Source of the DNA: CAILAD01 sp964397085
GTDB lineage: Bacteria > Patescibacteriota > Saccharimonadia > CAILAD01 > BJGX01
Length of the DNA: 9,199 bases
Reading direction: 5' to 3'
NCBI GenBank assembly: GCA_964397085.1
Contig: CAYNHH010000034.1
Coordinates: forward strand, 1 to 9,199
The translations under genes and the position numbers were made by a program. Shown here in pieces: positions 6,390 through 9,199 of this stretch. Position 1 is the stretch's first letter, and the number at the start of each line of letters is the position of its first letter. The notes beneath the pieces were generated by a model, which was given only the letters and a program-made list of their open reading frames with translations, was not told the DNA's origin and did not search any database.

Positions 6390-6431
6390 TCCATTTTAGG
6401 ATGCTTGTCGTTCTACCTGGATTTATTGCTG
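6390..6431. repeat. Intergenic repeat copy 2 (3'UTR of the DUF1801 gene)
   Basis: Aligns to 5831-5872. Inside it CATCC (6388-6393) and GGATG (6399-6403) form a small hairpin with a 6-nt loop; copy 1 keeps only part of that stem (one G-U-type change, one mismatch). A stretch tcgttctacc (6408-6417) also occurs exactly in the element at 9000-9155. Confidence 0.55.
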
Positions 6432-6444
6432 GCTCTAAAATCAC

Positions 6445-6840
6445 CTAACTAGACTTAGCTTTCATGACCTTTATACTTGCCTTCACTAGCTTCTTTACCA
6501 GAGGCACTGGTATTACTTTGTCACTAGAGAAACTAACGATCGATTTTGTTGTTCTGTAGCCTGTAAGTTCCTTTTTGTAGTCATCTATTACTGGCGGACG
6601 TATGTGTAAACGCACGTATGGTTTCTTATAACTAAACCATACAAACATGCCATTATAGTCATACCCCTCATAGGAATATCCTGGTATCTGGAAGTAACTC
6701 ACGGTTTCAATAGAGCCTGGTGCTATTTCTTGTATTGCAGCCCTCATCAACTCTAACTTACCCTGCACGTCTTTTGGGTAGTCAGCTATATATTCATCTA
6801 TACCACCAGGTACAATTAAGCCAGGTTTACGTTTTGTCAT
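6445..6840 (-). CDS. DUF1801 (YdhG-like) family protein
   Basis: A 131-residue soluble protein matching the DUF1801/YdhG-like fold: IDEYIADYPKDVQGKLELMR (14-33), IETVSYFQIPGYSYEG (44-59), YVRLHIRPP (75-83), the conserved SIVSFSSDKVIPVPLVKKLV (100-119). Relatives are frequent in small accessory gene sets of Gram-positive and candidate-phylum bacteria; some have been called iron chaperones by fold similarity to frataxin, which is not proof of function. Length is normal for the family. It is transcribed alone: terminator and TGA-TATACT box lie just upstream and the box is 6 nt from the ATG, so the mRNA is probably leaderless. Confidence 0.85.
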   Translation of the reverse strand: MTKRKPGLIVPGGIDEYIADYPKDVQGKLELMRAAIQEIAPGSIETVSYFQIPGYSYEGYDYNGMFVWFSYKKPYVRLHIRPPVIDDYKKELTGYRTTKSIVSFSSDKVIPVPLVKKLVKASIKVMKAKSS

Positions 6841-6846
6841 GATTTT

Positions 6847-6855
6847 AGTATATCA
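6847..6855 (-). promoter_or_regulatory. Extended -10 promoter of the DUF1801 gene
   Basis: The minus strand reads TGA-TATACT (box 6847-6852), with 6 nt to the ATG at 6840. It begins right after the six-T tract of the terminator at 6857-6878. Confidence 0.6.
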
Positions 6856-6856
6856 A

Positions 6857-6878
6857 AAAAGACCCGTTTGGGCCTTTT
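6857..6878 (-). terminator. Rho-independent terminator of the PadR-DUF1048 operon
   Basis: Stem of 9 bp around an AAAC loop, followed by six T on the minus strand. One position pairs as G-U only in minus-strand RNA (it would be an A-C mismatch in plus-strand RNA), which supports minus-strand use. Confidence 0.7.
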
Positions 6879-6915
6879 AGTTCATGGAAGCTAGAACTGT
6901 TTGCTATAACAACAT

Positions 6916-7254
6916 TCACTTCTTGAGCTGTTTTGCTACATCCTGATTTAGCTTGTTGCGACCTTTTTCAAAGTAGGTCTTTTCACCTTTTGCTAATTCG
7001 TCACAGAAAGCAGCTACATCTTTGCCGGTAATATCTAGTACATCTTTGCCATCTGCTGCACCCTCTTCAAAGAGCTCAAGCAAGTTTCTGAATACATCTA
7101 TGGTAAGAATACCTGAGTTTCCCCATAAGTAATGCTTGATGTCTTTATAAACTACCCTATAATCATTTGGTAACTTTTTGGCTCGTGACTCCATTGCTCG
7201 CCACTCTTTTTTGTCGCGAATGTCTCCTACTATCATGTCGATAATTTTACTCAT
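6916..7254 (-). CDS. DUF1048 family protein
   Basis: A 112-residue helical, soluble protein with the family hallmark near its start: IIDMIVGDIRDKKEWRAME (4-22), KLPNDYRVVYKDIKHYLWG (27-45), then LLELFEEGAADGKDVLDITG (58-77) and VAAFCDELAKGEKTYFE (79-95). DUF1048 proteins are often listed as Dps-like by weak similarity; no ferroxidase activity should be assumed. The ATG overlaps the stop of the PadR gene by 4 nt (ATGA) and has a strong AAAGGAG inside the PadR coding region, so the two are translationally coupled. This PadR plus DUF1048 pairing is a recurrent gene neighbourhood, implying the regulator controls or works with this protein. Confidence 0.88.
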   Translation of the reverse strand: MSKIIDMIVGDIRDKKEWRAMESRAKKLPNDYRVVYKDIKHYLWGNSGILTIDVFRNLLELFEEGAADGKDVLDITGKDVAAFCDELAKGEKTYFEKGRNKLNQDVAKQLKK

Positions 7255-7574
7255 TTTTTCTCCTTTAGTTCGTTAAGCTTTGATGATACAAAATTCCATT
7301 TTGCCCAAAAGTTATGCAACTCTTCTCGCCCTGTTTTAGTTAATGTATAAAACTTACGTGCTGGGCCAATATCTGACGGTTTTTTTTCGATTTCTACAAA
7401 CTTTTGTTTCTCGAACCGCACCAAAATAGCGTAAACAGTACCTTCTACTACGTCTGTAAAGCCGAGTTTGCGTAGTTGCTCAGTTATCTCGTAGCCATAA
7501 GTTTTGCCGCGGCTAATGATTTCGAGCACACAGCCCTCAAGCACACCTTTCAGCATTTCTGTTATACCTTGCAA
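7251..7574 (-). CDS. PadR-family transcriptional regulator
   Basis: A 107-residue winged-helix repressor of the short PadR (PadR-s2) type. Visible signatures are KTYGYEITEQL (24-34), EGTVYAILVRFEKQKFVE (44-61, recognition helix and wing entry), and GPARKFYTLTKTGREELHNF (70-89), followed by the C-terminal dimerisation helix. It starts with TTG at 7574, supported by a perfect AAAGGAGG 6 nt upstream; the next ATG is six codons inside and has no such signal. First gene of a two-gene operon with DUF1048. PadR-s2 proteins usually repress their own operon and respond to small hydrophobic or phenolic ligands; the ligand here is unknown. Confidence 0.92.
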   Translation of the reverse strand: MQGITEMLKGVLEGCVLEIISRGKTYGYEITEQLRKLGFTDVVEGTVYAILVRFEKQKFVEIEKKPSDIGPARKFYTLTKTGREELHNFWAKWNFVSSKLNELKEKK

Positions 7575-7615
7575 GTATTTCCTCCTTTCAGTATGAATAA
7601 CTAGTTAGTATTACT

Positions 7616-7657
7616 TACTACTGCTATATAGTATCACGTAGTAGTCTATATTTGCAA
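7616..7657 (-). promoter_or_regulatory. PadR operon promoter with overlapping inverted repeat
   Basis: On the minus strand TTGCAA (7652-7657), an 18-nt spacer and TACTAT (7628-7633, preceded by TGA) form a plausible promoter. A perfect inverted repeat TACTAC (7616-7621) / GTAGTA (7638-7643), also written GTAGTA/TACTAC on the other strand, brackets the -10 and start site, and CTATATAG (7624-7631) is a palindrome within it. Autorepression is typical of PadR proteins, so this is the candidate operator. Confidence 0.45.
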
Positions 7658-7700
7658 GAGTTTTTCTTAAGAGTGTCAAATATTTTTAGCGCTCTTGCTT

Positions 7701-7756
7701 AGCTCCGGAGACTGAATTATGGCTTGAGCTTGGTTCGATCCAGCTCAGGAAACAAG
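7701..7756. repeat. Structured element A (short copy)
   Basis: Gene-free. Shares in order with the element at 9004-9084: GCTCCGGAGAC (11 of 11), TGAATTATGGCTTGAGC (15 of 17) and GAAACAAG (8 of 8), with a 19-nt versus 21-nt spacer between the last two. CTCCGGAG is self-complementary, and GAGC/GCTC can pair around a loop holding GGTTCGATCC, which resembles a tRNA T-arm but is not part of a tRNA. It abuts the terminator at 7756-7791. Rest of 7575-7793: PadR promoter and an imperfect AAGAG/CTCTT stem near 7669-7698. Confidence 0.55.
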
Positions 7757-7791
7757 ATAAAAAGCCCAAACAAGTGTTCAGGCTTTTTATC
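7756..7791 (-). terminator. Strong terminator downstream of the DUF1697 gene
   Basis: GATAAAAAGCC (7756-7766) and GGCTTTTTATC (7781-7791) form a perfect 11-bp stem around a 14-nt loop, starting 2 nt after the DUF1697 stop codon. The A/T-rich stem base provides a T-tract on either strand, so it could act bidirectionally. Confidence 0.8.
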
Positions 7792-7793
7792 CT

Positions 7794-8330
7794 CTAGTGG
7801 CTAATTTCGGCGAGCTTTTTGGTGGTATTAATATTCCTAATAGTAATTGAGCGATAGGCTAGTGTACCTACAATCTTACTCAATCGAGTTCGTCCGAATG
7901 TTTTTACTGTTGCAGACCAAAATATGATACTGCCATGTGATGCAATTCTTTCATATTCAGGATTAATTTCACCAATCTCATTTATTATTGTTGCTGGAGT
8001 TTCGGGAGCAATAATAAATAATGCATTATGAGATGATGCGACATCTTTTCCCCACCATTCTGGTGCATGATCAAGAGCATCATTAAGCTCATCGGCAGAC
8101 ACTACCGTACATGTGACCTTAAAGCTAAAATGATTTCCTACTGCTTGTTCACATTGATCCACAAGTTCTTTTCTGTCGATAACAGGCACTTCGAAAATTA
8201 CATTACCCGAATTAATATATGTCTGTACATTATTGAAACCCAAGGCTTCGAAACAACTTTTAAGCTCTTTCATGGGGACTTTATTATTCCCGCCAACATT
8301 AATTCCACGAAGTAAAGCAATGTATCTCAT
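7794..8330 (-). CDS. DUF1697 family protein
   Basis: A 178-residue soluble protein with the family's N-terminal signature MRYIALLRGINVGGNNKVPM (1-20), then LKSCFEALGFNNVQTYINSGNVIF (23-46) and a C-terminal region with ALFIIAP and RTRLSKIVG. No catalytic function is established for DUF1697. I start at the ATG at 8330, where family proteins begin. The frame is open 47 codons further to a TTG at 8471, but that extension runs into the T-tract of the preceding terminator and shows no family similarity, so it is rejected. A GATAAT box lies 6 nt before the chosen ATG, suggesting another leaderless mRNA. Strong terminators stand on both sides, so it is monocistronic. Confidence 0.9.
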   Translation of the reverse strand: MRYIALLRGINVGGNNKVPMKELKSCFEALGFNNVQTYINSGNVIFEVPVIDRKELVDQCEQAVGNHFSFKVTCTVVSADELNDALDHAPEWWGKDVASSHNALFIIAPETPATIINEIGEINPEYERIASHGSIIFWSATVKTFGRTRLSKIVGTLAYRSITIRNINTTKKLAEISH

Positions 8331-8336
8331 GGGCTC

Positions 8337-8342
8337 ATTATC
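8337..8342 (-). promoter_or_regulatory. Putative -10 of the DUF1697 gene
   Basis: GATAAT on the minus strand, exactly 6 nt before the ATG; it matches five of six consensus bases. A weak -35-like TGGATA lies 17 nt upstream (8360-8365). No Shine-Dalgarno is visible. Confidence 0.4.
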
Positions 8343-8472
8343 TGTTATGTTGATAAAAATATCCAGTAGGATGAATGCTAACTGGGTATCTTGTAAAAAA
8401 TATGCTCTTGGCTCCGGGTGGTTCTCTGGCCAGCGAATGGAAGTTAGAGCTAAATTATTACTAATATACAAA

Positions 8473-8506
8473 ATCCCTACATAAAATTTTACTCTTATGT
8501 AGGGAT
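8473..8506 (-). terminator. Strong terminator of the 8511-8807 gene
   Basis: ATCCCTACATAA (8473-8484) and TTATGTAGGGAT (8495-8506) form a perfect 12-bp stem with a 10-nt loop, followed on the minus strand by TTTGT. It begins 4 nt after the stop codon at 8511-8513. Confidence 0.82.
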
Positions 8507-8510
8507 ACTA

Positions 8511-8807
8511 TCAGTCGGTCACAAAGTCATAAACAGTACTTCCAAAACCAAATACCAGAAGGAAGAAGGCAATCCAGCCAATGTTCCCCAATGTATTTGC
8601 AGTATCTTGCAAACTGTTTACTTCAGCTTGGCTGGCAGGGCGGTCAGGGCAAGAAGGCGGCTTTATTTCGCTTTGCGGCTGATTAATACATGCTTCAATC
8701 ACTGCAGCTTCTCGATTTAGTTCACCAACATGGGTAACACAGTAAAGCACACCGATACCAAGTCCAATACTCATAACAACTGCAACTAAAAGCTTCAGTG
8801 GTTCCAT
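8511..8807 (-). CDS. Small two-TM membrane protein, function unknown
   Basis: A 98-residue protein with hydrophobic helices at about 4-25 and 74-94 joined by a polar loop (26-73) containing C40 and C53, QPQSEIKPPSCPDRP. With a short N-terminus and no strong positive cluster, topology is uncertain; if the loop is outside, the two cysteines could form a disulfide. I do not recognise a family. The ATG is supported by AGGAAGG 6 nt upstream. It has a long leader with inverted repeats and palindromic sequence at its promoter, unlike the leaderless genes around it, and its own 12-bp-stem terminator, so it looks separately regulated. Confidence 0.72.
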   Translation of the reverse strand: MEPLKLLVAVVMSIGLGIGVLYCVTHVGELNREAAVIEACINQPQSEIKPPSCPDRPASQAEVNSLQDTANTLGNIGWIAFFLLVFGFGSTVYDFVTD

Positions 8808-8834
8808 TCTTAGCCTTCCTGTGGAGGTACTGAC

Positions 8835-8864
8835 GGCTGTGGCTACCTACTTGTACTCACAGCC
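8835..8864. promoter_or_regulatory. Inverted repeat in the leader of the 8511-8807 gene
   Basis: GGCTGTG (8835-8841) and CACAGCC (8858-8864) pair perfectly over 7 bp around a 16-nt spacer, 28 nt upstream of the start codon. It could form a hairpin in the leader or bind a dimeric regulator. Confidence 0.4.
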
Positions 8865-8875
8865 AAGTGATGATG

Positions 8876-8916
8876 ATTATATTATCATAATATAATAAAT
8901 TAGTCAATAATTTATT
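8876..8916. promoter_or_regulatory. Two adjoining AT-rich palindromes over the promoter of the 8511-8807 gene
   Basis: Palindrome 1: ATTATATTAT, one central C, ATAATATAAT (8876-8896), 10-bp perfect arms. It contains TATAAT on the minus strand (8876-8881) and, by symmetry, on the plus strand (8891-8896). Palindrome 2: AATAAATTA (8894-8902) and TAATTTATT (8908-8916), 9-bp perfect arms around 5 nt, overlapping a minus-strand TTGACT (8902-8907). The layout suits operator control of a promoter here, although the best -35/-10 spacing is 20 (TATAAT) or 15 (GATAAT). Confidence 0.5.
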
Positions 8917-8955
8917 TGTTTTTATCTTCATTATAAATTCTGAAAAATTACATCT

Positions 8956-8964
8956 AATATATCA
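8956..8964 (-). promoter_or_regulatory. Candidate extended -10 after a terminator, no start codon in place
   Basis: The minus strand reads TGA-TATATT (box 8956-8961) right after the T-tract of the terminator at 8967-8988, the same arrangement as before the DUF1801 and metallophosphatase genes. Here no open frame starts 6-7 nt on (a nearby ATG is followed at once by TAA), so any transcript would be a leader of about 140 nt to the gene at 8807. Confidence 0.35.
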
Positions 8965-8966
8965 AA

Positions 8967-8988
8967 AAAAGACCCTTTCAGGTCTTTT
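8967..8988 (-). terminator. Rho-independent terminator
   Basis: AAAAGACC (8967-8974) and GGTCTTTT (8981-8988) form a perfect 8-bp stem with a 6-nt loop, followed on the minus strand by seven T. It lies 12 nt beyond the end of element B and would end any minus-strand transcript through that element. Confidence 0.72.
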
Positions 8989-8999
8989 AAGCATAAGTA

Positions 9000-9155
9000 C
9001 TTGGCTCCGGAGACCCCGATGAAAGGATCGGGACAGGCTGGATTGTGGCTTGAGCCACCGCCACTCAACAGTGCTCGAAACAAGTTTCTGTGCGCTGTCT
9101 CGTTCTACCGACCACCGCTTCGCTCTATTCCTGGTTCGAATCCAGAACTACAGGA
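9000..9155 (-). ncRNA. Structured element B (long copy), candidate small RNA or tRNA-derived repeat
   Basis: About 156 gene-free, GC-rich bases between two terminators. On the minus strand its end reads TCTCCGGAGCCA, like the 3' end of a tRNA with encoded CCA, but no 5' acceptor half matches it. Hairpins include CCCGAT/ATCGGG (9015-9032), GTGGCT/AGCCAC (9045-9058) and CTGG/CCAG enclosing a T-arm-like TTCGAAT (9131-9145) that points to the plus strand. It shares three blocks with 7701-7756 but has a 24-nt hairpin insertion (9015-9038). I list it as ncRNA because of structure and terminator bracketing; strand and expression are inferred and no promoter is clear. Confidence 0.35.
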
Positions 9156-9195
9156 CAGAGAAAAAAGACGAGGAAAATCTCGTCTTTTTTCTCTG
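9156..9195 (-). terminator. Very long-stem terminator at the right edge
   Basis: Arms 9156-9172 (CAGAG, six A, GACGAG) and 9179-9195 are perfect complements over 17 bp with a 6-nt loop. A/T runs in the stem base could serve both directions. The minus strand immediately before it reads GAGCCA, so a tRNA or another copy of the CCGGAGCCA motif may end just outside the window. Confidence 0.72.
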
Positions 9196-9199
9196 GCTC

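Noticed and set aside
7674..7679. Perfect TTGACA on the minus strand as the PadR -35
   Set aside because: No -10-like box lies 16-19 nt downstream; the TTGCAA at 7652-7657 has better spacing to TACTAT.
7668..7698. Possible terminator (AAGAG/CTCTT stem)
   Set aside because: The stem needs a G-U pair and a long loop and has no clean T-tract; it lies upstream of the PadR promoter where the stronger terminator at 7756-7791 already acts.
8331..8471. A 47-codon N-terminal extension of DUF1697 from a TTG
   Set aside because: It begins in the T-tract of the upstream terminator, lacks a ribosome binding site, and the DUF1697 family signature starts at the ATG at 8330, with a -10 box inside the extension.
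8857..8931. A 24-residue minus-strand frame starting in the AT-rich region
   Set aside because: No ribosome binding site, composition driven by AT-rich palindromes, and it overlaps the presumed promoter of the 8511-8807 gene.
9003..9150. A complete tRNA gene
   Set aside because: The acceptor-like CCGGAGCCA end (minus strand) and the T-arm-like GGTTCGAATCC (plus strand) are on opposite strands, and no matching 5' acceptor half or anticodon arm in the right place was found.
1..9199. CRISPR array, insertion sequence or phage module
   Set aside because: No regularly spaced direct repeats, no transposase, integrase or phage structural genes, and no target-site duplications are visible.

Overview
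The window reads as a bacterial chromosomal segment with many small single-domain genes, short intergenic gaps and hairpin terminators. TGA is used as an ordinary stop (PadR gene, small membrane gene at the right), so a recoded-UGA lineage is unlikely. The gene set (VOC/PhnB-like, YdeI/OmdA-like, DUF1801, DUF1048 with PadR, DUF1697, PAP2, a two-TM small protein), the AT-rich composition and several apparently leaderless promoters suggest a Candidatus Saccharibacteria/Patescibacteria-type genome. That placement is inference; no rRNA, tRNA or marker gene is present to prove it.

Layout: all genes but one lie on the minus strand. From the left edge: (1) 1-1172, a 390-codon open frame running off the window that encodes an N-terminal WhiB-like four-cysteine domain, a basic linker and two winged-helix-like regions, with its own promoter and an inverted repeat at the expected start of the transcript; (2) 1332-1634, a small two-TM protein; (3) 1746-3605, a probable operon of PAP2 phosphatase, four-TM protein and alpha/beta hydrolase; (4) 3693-4151 (VOC) diverging from 4223-4534 (the only plus-strand gene, YdeI/OmdA-like); (5) 4688-6840, three separately transcribed genes (membrane-anchored metallophosphatase, GNAT, DUF1801), each preceded by a terminator hairpin whose T-tract runs straight into an extended -10 box; (6) 6916-7574, a PadR/DUF1048 pair with a 4-base overlap; (7) 7794-8330 DUF1697 and 8511-8807 a small two-TM protein, each followed by a strong terminator; (8) 7701-7756 and 9000-9155, two gene-free, partly similar structured elements beside terminators.

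Two themes deserve attention. First, the WhiB/winged-helix fusion: WhiB proteins are a hallmark of Actinomycetota and their phages and are normally short and stand-alone. Here the domain is joined in frame to a DNA-binding tail, and a perfect Shine-Dalgarno plus ATG sits in frame at the boundary of the second tail domain. Second, the promoter architecture: five genes have a -10-like box exactly 6 nt before the preferred start codon and a sixth has it 7 nt before, which predicts leaderless mRNAs; three of these -10 boxes are fused to the terminator of the preceding gene. Functionally the genes look like a mixture of regulators (WhiB fusion, PadR), envelope and lipid-phosphate enzymes (PAP2, metallophosphatase, small membrane proteins) and stress or resistance-type accessory proteins, not a single pathway.
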